Shown here: positions 47,241 through 57,149 of the stretch, piece by piece
Layout of the letters: the number at the start of each line of letters is the position of its first letter
Numbering within the stretch: position 1 is the first letter of the stretch
Assembly (NCBI RefSeq): GCF_021869535.1
Contig: NW_026262701.1
Coordinates: forward strand, 48,053,278-48,117,277
Source: Mytilus californianus
Lineage: Eukaryota > Mollusca > Bivalvia > Mytilida > Mytilidae
Reading direction: 5' to 3'
Length of the DNA stretch: 64,000 nucleotides
Made by a program: the position numbers and the translations under genes
Notes under the pieces: generated by a model
What the model was told of the DNA's origin: nothing
What the model saw: the letters and a program-made list of their open reading frames with translations, nothing else
The model's database searches: none

Positions 47241-47439
47241 GACAGGGCTCGACAATAACGCTTGTCCGATTGTCCGGTACCAGAGGAAAAAAAGGTCGGA
47301 CAAGTAAAAGCTATATCAAGCTTGTCCGATGGGACAAGTAAATTTATTCTGCATAAAATAAATTTAATCCAACTTTGATGAACAAAGTAATTATAAACAA
47401 AAAACAAAAAAAGAAGATAAAAACAAGTATTAATTTGAC

Positions 47440-48080
47440 ATAAAATTGAGAATGGAAATGGGGAATGTGTCAAAGAGACAACAACCCGACCACAGAACAG
47501 ACAACAGCAGAAGGCCACCAACAGGTCTTCAATGCAGCGAGAAATTCCCGCACCCGGAGGCGTCCTTCAGCTGGCCCCTAAACAAATATATATACTAGTT
47601 CAGTGATAATGAACGCCATACTAAACTCCAAATTGTACACAAGAAACTAAAATTAAAAATAATACAAGACTAACAAAGGCTAGAGGCTCCTGACTTGGGA
47701 CAGGCGCAAAAATGCGGCGGGGTTAAACATGTTTATGAGATCTCAACCCTCCCCCTATACCTCTAGCCAATGTAGAAAAGTAAACGCATAACAATACGCA
47801 CATTAAAATTCAGTTCAAGAGAAGTCCGAGTCTGATGTCAGAAGATGTAACCAAAGAAAATAAACAAAATGACAATAATACATAAATAACAACAGACTAC
47901 TAGCAGTTAACTGACATGCCAGCTCCAGACTTCAATTAAACTAATTGAAAGATTATGTCTTCATCATATGAATATCAGGCACAATCCTTCCCGTTAGGGG
48001 TTTAGTATCATACCATCATAACATATATGAGAAGAACATAACCCGTGTCATGCCAACAACTGGTTTTTAAATAAATGTGT
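47440..48080 (-). mobile_element. 3' region of the Penelope-like RT element
   Basis: Downstream (minus) of the RT stop. Contains the tail module: gagaatggaaatggggaatg, caaagagacaacaacc, cttcagctggcccctaaaca, ctcctgacttgggacaggcg and cggggttaaacatgtttatg. The same modules occur alone at 15339 and, in variant form, at 5855, 26948 and 32655. Confidence 0.65.
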
Positions 48081-50084
48081 TTAGTGCAGATGCAAAGACC
48101 CTATAAGTGAATCAATATCAACGCCAAAATATGCAATCTTTAATGACCTGACAACAGTATCGTAACTATATCCCTTCTTAATAAGTCTATTTAAAGGTTT
48201 TGTTAGTTTCAGAGGTGAATACTGACATTTTTGTGCTTTATAAAGAATATTTCCATAAAAAATTGGATGTGAAATACCTGAACGTATAAGAAGTCTGCAT
48301 GTTGAGCTATATTTACGAATGATGTCCTTATACCGATGATAAAATTTAGTAAATGTTTTGACTAGTTTGTGATATCGAAAACCCTGGTGTAATAATTTTT
48401 CAGTAATACATACATTTCTCTCGTTAAAATCTAAAACATTGTTACATACACGAGCGAATCGTACAAGTTGAGATATATAAACACCGTAAGATGGTGACAA
48501 GGGAACGTCACCATCTAAAAATGGATAATTAACGATAGGAAATGAAAAATCATCTCTTTTATCATATATTTTAGTATTAAGCTTTCCGTTAATGATATAG
48601 ATATCAAGATCGAGGAAAGGGCAGTGGTCATTGTTAGTATTAGCTTTATTTAAAGTAAGTTCAACAGGATAAATTTCTTTAGTATACATACTGAAGTCGT
48701 CATTATTGAGAGCCAAAATATCATCCAAATATCTAAAAGTATTATTAAATTTGTGTATCAGATGTTGTTTCGATGGGTCTTTACTGATTTTTGTCATAAA
48801 TTGTAACTCATAGCAATACAAAAAAAGGTCCGCAATAAGTGGTGCACAGTTAGTCCCCATTGGAATTCCGATAACCTGACGATATACGGAATCTCCAAAG
48901 CGAACAAAAATGTTATCTAGTAAAAATTCAAGGGCATATATAGTATCAAAGCATGTCCAATTGACATAGTTTTTTTGTTTATTGCTACTAAAAAATGACC
49001 TAAAAGAGTTTGAACATATATATTCACATTCTGACTTTTTAAATGCCCATTTAATTAGGTGTGTGAATTTTTTCTTAATGAGAATGTGAGGCAATGTGGT
49101 ATATAGGGTAGAAAAATCAAAACTTTGAACAGATTCAAAATCACCAATATATGCATGCAATTTATCAAGTACTTCCAACGAGTTCTTGACACTCCAAAAG
49201 TAATTAATTCCACTATTTTCGAAGGCCTTATTTGAACAATTTATTATCAGGTTTTTGATTGTACCAAGTGTACTGGTAAGAAGAATAGACAATTTAGTAG
49301 TGGAACAATGGCTTGAAGACAAAATGAATCTATATTTGTAAGGTGTTTTGTGTAGCTTCGGAAGCCAATACATAGTTGGGACTTTCATTGTATTTGGTTC
49401 TGCTTGTAAAGCGGTAGCTAAAAGTTTATGTTTGTTACAGATGTCGTTTTCTGAAAATGGAGTCAGTTGGAATGTTGGTGAATTGGTGATTTCTTTTTTC
49501 AGAACCTCAATGTAAAATTTACGTCAAACAATAATAATATTATTAGCAGCTTTATCGGCCGGGACAAAAACAAATTCCTTGGCTAGTTCTTTTAGTTTAT
49601 GTTTGATACGAGAAATAGGTTTATTGTGGTTATTGTTAAGAGTAAAATGTTCTTTAAAATGTTGAATACGTATATCAACTATGTTCATTACTGATTTAAA
49701 AAAAGAGTCCAAAGATTTTTTGTCAGCTTTTTCCCGTTTTATCCATTTCAAACAGTAAGTATGGAGTGAGTCGTGGATGATATTACGACACTCATTCCAA
49801 TTAATAATTGACGGGGGACGATATTTAGGTCCTTTACTGAGGAATGATTTTAACTCTCGGTCTTGAACGATGTTAAGATCTCCTGTTATAACATGGGAAA
49901 TGGGTCCATAAATGTATTCGGAATTACTGCAATTACATGAAGTAGGTGTATTTTCACTGATATTAACATCTTTACACAATTGGCTATAATTAAACACAAA
50001 TTTCCGGGTAGATTTCTTGTAAATATAACAAATAATGTTTACTTGCAATCGATAATTGAAAACTGGTTCTTTGTCAGGTACTTT
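48081..50084 (-). pseudogene. Penelope-like reverse transcriptase, interrupted by an in-frame TGA
   Basis: One reading frame on the minus strand runs from just after a TAA (50085-50087) to the stop at 48081, broken only by a TGA at 49524-49526. Upstream part: a Cys pair in TSCNCSNSEYIYGPISHV, KGPKYRPPS and FVFVPADKAANN, typical of Penelope-like N-terminal regions. Downstream, counting from the ATG at 49388: WLPKLHK (8-14), the catalytic Asp of SFDFSTLYTTLP (D91), motif B VIGIPMGTNCAPL (172-184), YLDD (220-223), FLDLDIYI, and a thumb with PFLDGDVPLSPSYGVYISQL. No C-terminal GIY-YIG, unlike the 12-13 kb relic, so it may belong to an endonuclease-lacking or permuted (Naiad-like) clade. An upstream frame (50085-50285) continues in phase before the TAA. 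Confidence 0.8.
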
Positions 50085-50456
50085 TTAACAGGTAAAAGGC
50101 ATACTATTATCAGAAACCAGTCTTACTGCATGCGCTTTGTAGATGGATAACTTTACAAGACAGTTGGTCTCCAGCTTGGAACAATTCGGCTCCAAGTTTA
50201 ATAGACAGTTTGGCACCGTAGGAGACATATTTAATAGACATGATAAATAGACAGTTTGGCAACAGAAATTTCGGGACCAAGACAAATCAGTACCTCGTTT
50301 TCCTACCTTGATTCTGTTGCTTTATAATAAATACCAAACCAGTAATTTTTTAACAAAAATATTTTTTAAATAAAAATGAAGAAATTATTTACCATAAATT
50401 TCACAAAATCAGATTTGATCATATGTAGAAAAAAAAACAATACTTGCAATACTGTG

Positions 50457-50540
50457 ACCTATAGTTTTTTAGTTTCTGTGTCATTTGGTCTCTAGCAGAG
50501 AGTTATCTTATTGGCAATCATACCTCATCTTCTTTTTTTT
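50457..50540 (+). mobile_element. Tail-repeat fragment
   Basis: gtgtcatttggtctctagca, gagagttatcttattggcaa and tcatacctcatcttc, plus orientation, inside the right part of the hAT-like element. Confidence 0.5.
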
Positions 50541-50927
50541 ATTGATTGCATTTGAATAAACTTTTTTTCAGCTTAAAAACAGGATACAAATCCAATGAGT
50601 GTACATTGACAGGCCTATCAGACAGTGCCTCATGTGCAGAGTCTGATGAGACTTTGGCATTGAAGAAAACTAGAACCTTAAAGTCCAGTGACATGACTAG
50701 ATTCAGTTGTTCTCGACTCATATTTTTGAAAAGTATATCAAAAGATATAAAACTAACTTCTGTTATATTGTTTTAATTCATTTTGTTCCTGGAATCAACT
50801 TAAAATGCAAAAAAAGGTTATTATTAAGATTTCTTTTGGACAAGTTACAATTTCATTCGGACAAGTAAATTTTGGTATGTACTTGTCCTACTGGACAAGT
50901 TGAAAAAAAAGTTATTGTAGAGGCCTG

Positions 50928-51594
50928 GTGGAATCTGTTTCTCTAATGATTTTTATCCTTCCTTTTCAAAGATTTGAAGTAAGTTGTGTTCTTTATATGT
51001 GACGTCATCAGACATGGTCGCCTTTTTTCATGACATCACAAAAGGAAATTCAGAAGAAACCCATAAAATTTGACGTCATAATTAAATTTTGACCAGTTAT
51101 TTGCTGAGAACAGATATTTCACTAGTGATGAGAAATATTTTTCTCACGCCAATCAAGAAATATGAGAAATATTTTTCTCACACCGATCAAGAAATGTGAA
51201 AATAGCACAAAAATTAGAGAAACCCACTTCTGACCTCCATATGCATTTTTGCCTCAAATTTCGATGTATACAGTAAAGATTTTTTCACCATTGTTAAAAC
51301 TAGACACACATATAAAACTATCAGCACACTACTTCTTTAAAACATTAATTTCTTTTACATCCAAATTGAAACACATCCATAACTTCACCAATAAACTACT
51401 GCGTTAAACTCCCATCATCCATAGGTAAGATATTAGTGATGCACAATAAATGTGTCTGAAACATATTTTTGCTTTAGAAAAAGAGGGGAGGGGAATCTAC
51501 CAATGAGGTAAAAAAAAGTTGCAGACAGACAGCCCTATGGCCAAACGATAAAAAACCCACAAACAGCTCTTTATAAAATACTACATTAAAAGCT
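50928..51594. other. Non-coding DNA
   Basis: Contains a doubled 'gagaaatatttttctcac' stretch near 51130-51185. No gene seen. Confidence 0.4.
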
Positions 51595-52040
51595 AGTCAT
51601 TTGCTTATTGTAGATTATCTCATGTATAGTCACTTGCTTATTGTAGCTTATATTCTGTACAGTCATTTGCTTATCGATATTGTAGCTTATCTTATTATTT
51701 GCTTTTGTAGTTTATCTTATCTACAGTGATTGGCTTAATATAGCTAATATTATGTACGGTCAATTATTTAATGTAGCTTAACCTATGTAGTCATTTGCTT
51801 GTTGTAGCTCATCTTATGTGAGATCATTTATTTGTCATCATATGTATAGTCATTTGATTATTGTAGCTTATATATAGTCATTTCCTTATTGAATTAATCA
51901 TATGAATAGTCATTTGTTTATTGTAGCTTCTATAATTTATGTTTGGTCATTTGTTTATTGTAGCTTCTTTAACTTATGTTTGGTCATTTGTTTATTGTAG
52001 CTTCTTTAACTTATGTTTGGTCATTTGTTTATTGGTAAAG
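51595..52040. repeat. ~33-38-bp minisatellite, degenerate
   Basis: Repeats of gtcatttgcttattgtagct followed by tatcttatgtata, irregular in length; the last three units are regular at about 38 bp (tttggtcatttgtttattgt, agcttctttaacttatg). Confidence 0.85.
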
Positions 52041-52559
52041 ACCATTGATATGATAAAAAAAAGATTTGGTCCATTCATAAATCATTATAAGCCTAACTCC
52101 TGGAACATCTATAAACTGTTTCTGCATGGCCTAAGATGGCATATTTGTCCTAAACTAACCACAAGCTAGGCTGAAGCAGCCATAGAACATGATGCAATTT
52201 GTCTTCAAAACTTCCCCCAATTCTATACCTAATCACCATAAATAACACCAATTGAGAAGTTGTACAAAGATTTTGATATGTGTCACTAATATTATTCTTG
52301 ATATATAGTATCACCAACTGGGACTTTGTATTTAAGCATAATCAATGTCTTATGGAACAATTAAATCAAAATATTTAGTTCATTAATTTATAGATTTTTG
52401 ATTTAAAATCAATTGAAGATTACTTTTAGTTTGCAAGCTCATATACCTCCAATCCCCATTTAAAGGGGAATAGCTTATAGGGAGCTGACTGCATAGTTTT
52501 TCCTGATTACTTAAATGATTCTTTTCTGTTTTGATTTCAGAAAGTAATGTTGTCTTAAA

Positions 52560-53200
52560 CAAATCTGTTTTAGTCAATATGACCTTGACCTTAGAAAAAG
52601 TGACCTCAAAAGCAATTGGGATATTCCTCTCATTCTATACAACCATGTATCACAGTAAGGGTCCTATATATAGTACTTGATTTAGCAACTGGAAATCACT
52701 TTCTGCACAAAGTTCAGTCTTTATTGAGTTTCTACGACCTTGATCTTTGATGTATTGACCTCAAAATCAAAAGTCAATTTCCTCTAATTTCATGTGGCCA
52801 TATATTCAAGTAATCTTCTGTAGTATTTGGTTTAGGATCTGATACTACTTTTTGGCAAAATTAAAAATTCAGTCTATTTTTAGTAACTATAACCTTGACC
52901 TTAGATGTAGTGACATATAAATGAAGCAGGATCCTCCACTCATTAGTGCAAGTGAAGTTTGCCATCCCATATGCAGTATTTGATTTAGCATCTGGAAACC
53001 ACTTATTAACAATTCTGTCTATTTTTTGTAATTATGACCTTGACTATTGATGTGATAACCTACAAATCAATAGGGATATTCCTCTCATTATGTGTGACTA
53101 TATATCCAAGTAAGGTTCCAATCAGATATATAGTACTTGAGTTAGCCTTCCCCGGAAACCAAAGTGAGCGATGGACTGACAGACTGATGGACTGACTTAA
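52560..53200 (+). mobile_element. Pearl-like array of four ~155-bp cores
   Basis: Units with gaccttgaccttagatgtag-like starts near 52580, 52736, 52891 and 53037. They are followed by gatggactgacagactgatg and gactgac (53170-53197), the position of the ACGG-like microsatellite in the other families. No terminal hairpin seen. Core motif resembles the array at 29262-29873. Confidence 0.6.
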
Positions 53201-53452
53201 TGATTATTGTCTACTGCCATTTTCTGAAAATTTCCTGTTAGGCCAATATTTTTCAATTATCTGTTTTACAAACCCGCCGACCTTCTTTTCGCTGATCGCC
53301 AAAATTTTGCAGTAGTGAAAATAAAAGAAATATCAACACTTTACCACACTCTTCTTGCCAGAAGCCTAATCTGGTTTCTGATTTCCCCCCCCCCCCCCCC
53401 GGTAAGTTTGTTCACGTAGAAATGTGCAGGGTATCAGTGGATAATATTTAGC

Positions 53453-53692
53453 ATGGCTGCCGAGGCTGAACACTGCCTGGAAGACCGCTGCTGCTTTTTT
53501 AAAATAAAATCAGTGATTGATGGAAAAGAGACCACGAAAATACGAAATTGCAGATTCAGATGCACAGTGGGGGGTATTTGTTTGGATTATGCAGATGAAT
53601 CGGCAACAGCACTATCCGTAAAAAAGTACTTTGCCGACAAGGCAGAAACCACAACTAACACCCCACTGTGGGTATTTAAAGAGTTCTGGTAA
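53453..53692 (+). CDS. Hypothetical 79-residue ORF
   Basis: ATG in good context (agcatgg), 79 codons ending TAA-adjacent at FKEFW. The first ~35 codons are GC-richer than the surroundings and Cys-rich (MAAEAEHCLEDRCCFFKIK, then CRFRCTVGGICLDYADES). No family recognised. It lies between a 16-C run (53385-53400) and a non-LTR retrotransposon relic, so it may be a gene fragment, a small gene, or part of an unidentified element. Confidence 0.25.
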   Translation: MAAEAEHCLEDRCCFFKIKSVIDGKETTKIRNCRFRCTVGGICLDYADESATALSVKKYFADKAETTTNTPLWVFKEFW

Positions 53693-53999
53693 ACCAACTT
53701 TCTGACATCCAAACCAACTAGAGTGCACTCTTCAGTTTTCTGTGATGATAAACTTGAACTGAATGACAAGTTCCTATCGACCTTAAAATTAAAACGTGAA
53801 CAATTATATACCCCTTTGACTACAATTTTTAATGCTGCCTATCTCAGGTATAAAACCCTAATTTGTTTAAATCCAGATTAGATTTTTGTACAAGTTGTCT
53901 TCTTGTAAAATGTTTTAATAGAATAGCCAGTAGAATCGGCCTACTTATTAAAATGTATACACATATAATAGATATTAGGATGTGGGGAAGATCCCTATG

Positions 54000-54718
54000 A
54001 GACCAGGACCCTATTGAACCATTTGAAGACTGTTGAAAACATTCCATCAAAAATGCTAACATACAAGCATAGACTACCCTGGATAACTACTTCACTTAGA
54101 AAACTCATAAACAAGAAAAACAGACTATATAAGAAACACAAAGACAGCAACTTCTCTGACAAATATATAAAACTTAAAAGGAAAGTACAAAAAGAACAAA
54201 GAGAAGCTTACTGGAATTACATTAAAACAATAATTTGTGACTTACCTTTAAACGAATCAGACCAACCTTCAAACAATCAGGCAAGGCCAAAAAACCTTTT
54301 CCAGTATTTAAAATCCATAAGAACAGACAAATCATGTATCTTGGCTCTCAAAAAAGATGATAACCACATAACTGACACCACTGAAAAAGCCAACATCTTG
54401 AACCATCAATTTCAGTCGGTTTTCATACAGAACCCAATGACACCATACCAGATAAAGGACCTAGTGAACATCCAAATATTTCACATCTTACCATATCTAC
54501 ACTTGGTATTACAAACTCCTAAAGAACATAAACCCTCAAAAAGCCACAGACAACATTAATGGTCTTAAAGAACTACATGAACAAATAGCAATAGTATTAC
54601 AGCTTATATTCAAAAAGTCATCTGACATTGGGCAAACTCCAATAGACTGGAAACATGCTAACGTCGCTCCAGCTTTTAAAAAGGGAGCAACCTCGGTTGA
54701 ACAGCAATCATTTTATTG
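54000..54718 (+). pseudogene. Non-LTR (LINE) retrotransposon relic, endonuclease-RT linker and RT start
   Basis: The frame from 54014 shows the region before the RT domain of jockey/CR1-type LINEs: RLPWITTSLRKLINKKNRLY, YWNYIKTIICD, PKNLFQYLKSIRTD and ILNHQFQSVF. After a frameshift near 54480-54500, the next frame continues with KNINPQKATDNINGLKEL, IAIVLQLIFKKSSDIGQTP and DWKHANVAPAFKKGA, the start of the RT domain, then a stop at about 54718. The catalytic FADD box and all 3' sequence are missing, as is the endonuclease. Confidence 0.8.
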
Positions 54719-55928
54719 ACCCCTATTAAAAATACAAATCAAAGGTTGAGGGTTTGAACCCAAGCTGGTCAAACTAAAGATTTTAAAATTGAAATTTGCT
54801 GCTTCTCCCCATAGCATGTGGCATTAAGGAGTAAGAGCAAAAATGGGTAGGCTCAGAGTCAGAATAATGTGTCCCTGTAGGGTGACATGTCTTCCTGCAG
54901 ACTGTTACCTTGTGAACTAGCGTGTCTAGGTCTAGTGCAAAGGAGGGTTAGTAATCATATTACATTAAAATGTTTGTCCTGAATATGCAACTGAATATGA
55001 ATATTTTTGCATAGGAAACCAGATTAAAACACACACTTGCAAAGTTCACCCTATGGTCTTTCGAACTTGAAATTTCTTGTGCAGTAAGCTCTGAGTAGCC
55101 CAATCAATTACCCGGTATGCCAAAAGCAGTTTATAAATGTATGGTACAGCACAATGTCCAAAAATCAATCTTTACATCTTTATTATTAAAACAAGAAAAA
55201 AGTAATTGCAAGAAGGGGATAATTATATTCAAAATAAAAAGAAGAAATAATTAAAACTAATCCATTCTTTTATTTTTATTTCGCTGAAAAAAATCTTGTA
55301 AAACAGATAATAAAAAAACGTTGGCCTTATTGTGACTTGATTATAAGTGTTTCTCTCCACCTTGCAATTCATTCAAAAATTTTGATCAAATTGCAGTTTG
55401 TTTTATCAAATCAAACTGTTCTAGCTTTCAAAAAAAGACCATAGGCAGAACTACTAAAGATCTGAAATACCAACTATCATTTACATAGTAAGACATGTAA
55501 TTCAGTATGGGAATATTTAGGTCATTGTACTTTGCACATCTAAGTCAACACCGTCGGGAGGTGATAATGGACTATATTACTGATACATCATGATCAAATA
55601 AACGGAAATGACACAGAAAAAAAAACACTGTAGCATATGGTCTAATTGATACATTTTTAAAATGTTAACTTGGTCAAGTACTTTTTATATGTTACATAAA
55701 TGTTAACTTGATAAGTACCTTGAATTCAACCATATGAGTATGTAATCTATCTTTCTATTCACTGTGCAAATATGGTAAAGGCTGGTTAATTAGGATTATC
55801 AATTTAGATAAAACATGAAAATGGAGATGACAGTACTTCATATAAATACTTCAAACTAAAAGTTTTGAGGGATGAAGAATGTGTTGCAGATGAGCAATAA
55901 ACACCTGCTTCATAAGAGTAGAAATGTG
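54719..55928. other. Non-coding DNA with a dispersed-repeat fragment
   Basis: 55325-55430 resembles the arm repeat of 38691-41692 (ttgtgacttgattataagtg, caaattgcagtttgttttat). Otherwise nothing recognised. Confidence 0.45.
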
Positions 55929-56465
55929 AGTTATTGCTTACTACTGATACCCCAACTTTAAGTGTTTGGAAAAGAGGAAGTTTGCTTACTATTGATATCC
56001 CAACTTTAAGTGTTTGGTAAAGAGGAAGTTTGCTTACTATTGATACCCCAACTTTTAGTGTTTGGTAAAGAGGAAGTTTGCTTACTATTGATACCCCAAC
56101 TTTAAGTGTTTGGTAAAGAGGAAGTTTGCTTACTATTGATACCCCAACTTTAAATGTTTGGTAAAGAGGAAGTTTGCTTACTATTGAAACTCCAACTTTA
56201 AGTGTTTGGTAAAGGGGAGGTTTGCTAACTATTGATACCCCAACTTTAAGTGTTTGGTAAAGAGGAAGTTTGCTTACTATTGATACCCTAACTTTAAGTG
56301 TTTGGTAAAGAGGAAGTTTGCTAACTATTGATACCCCAACTTTTAGTGTTTGGTTAAGAGGAAGTTTGCTTACTATTGATACCTCAACTTTAAGTGTTTG
56401 GTAAAGAGGAAGTTTGCTTACTATTGATACCCCAACTTTAAGTGTTTGGTAAAGAGGAAGATGAA
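55929..56465. repeat. 48-bp minisatellite, about 11 units
   Basis: The unit is gataccccaactttaagtgt, ttggtaaagaggaagtttgc, ttactatt (48 bp). As 48 is a multiple of 3, one minus-strand frame (55804-56484) stays open with a 16-residue period (VSIVSKLPLYQTLKVG), starting from TTG. Unit differences include both synonymous and replacement changes, and there is no ATG start, so I regard it as non-coding. Confidence 0.9.
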
Positions 56466-57083
56466 GAGCAATGGATATGAACAAATTTCATGGAGCTCTT
56501 ATTTGTTGTTCCCTAGAAATGCAACAAATATTTCATACATGGCAGTCCCAGAAGCTCAACAATTTTTTTTAAATTCTTATTAAAAAAAAACAATATTGCT
56601 AAAATTATTTGTAAGCATATATATATATACTAACAATGCTATGTTGCAGCTATGCCACTGAATCACTTGCTGTTTCTATGATGATGATTATAACCCTTCC
56701 AGAGACCACCTGATGTCAAATTAAGTTTTACTATTGTCAGTTGACTTACTAATGCACATCTCTTTTTACATCAGATGACCGTGAGGGCATTCCGATGTAT
56801 TGCTGTCCCCTAGATTTCCATTACATAACTTTCGTGTTGGGATTGTAACCGATCTATAAACATGATTAATATGCGGACATTATCGAGTGCAAAATAACAT
56901 TCCTTATCGCTTGTTATAAATTCATTTTTTCAATGGATACTCCTAAAAATAATTTTTTTAGAACATAAATTAATAATATGAAAATGTTAGAAATATATAT
57001 ATAAGTAAAAAATCTTTAATATCTATGCAAACGTACAGAAAATGTGTGTTAACGCATGAGGAAGAATATCTCAAGAACGTTTG

Positions 57084-57149
57084 CAATCTCCCATGCAGAG
57101 TTATTGGTCCTCACTCTCTCTAGGACCCATAACTCTGCATGGGAGATTG
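57084..57149. repeat. Hairpin with 28-bp arms
   Basis: caatctcccatgcagagtta ttggtcct faces its reverse complement (27/28), with a 10-base loop cactctctct. A small fold-back element or transcribed hairpin. Confidence 0.8.

Larger units (their letters stand above)
47243..50927. mobile_element. hAT-like transposon with 5-bp target duplication, carrying a Penelope-like element
   Basis: Left terminus cagggctcgacaataac; reverse complement of the right terminus caggcctctacaataac (15/17). GTGGA flanks both sides (47238-47242 and 50928-50932). Subterminal cttgtcc/ggacaagt motifs recur at both ends, as expected for transposase binding sites. No transposase was recognised; a short ORF at 50546-50776 has none of its motifs. 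The RT element occupies about 47440-50300. Confidence 0.65.

Noticed and set aside
55804-56484. 226-codon frame with a 16-residue repeat
   Set aside because: The 48-bp unit is a multiple of 3, so any stop-free frame stays open. It starts at TTG, and one of the other frames meets TAA in every unit. No signal peptide or partner exon seen.
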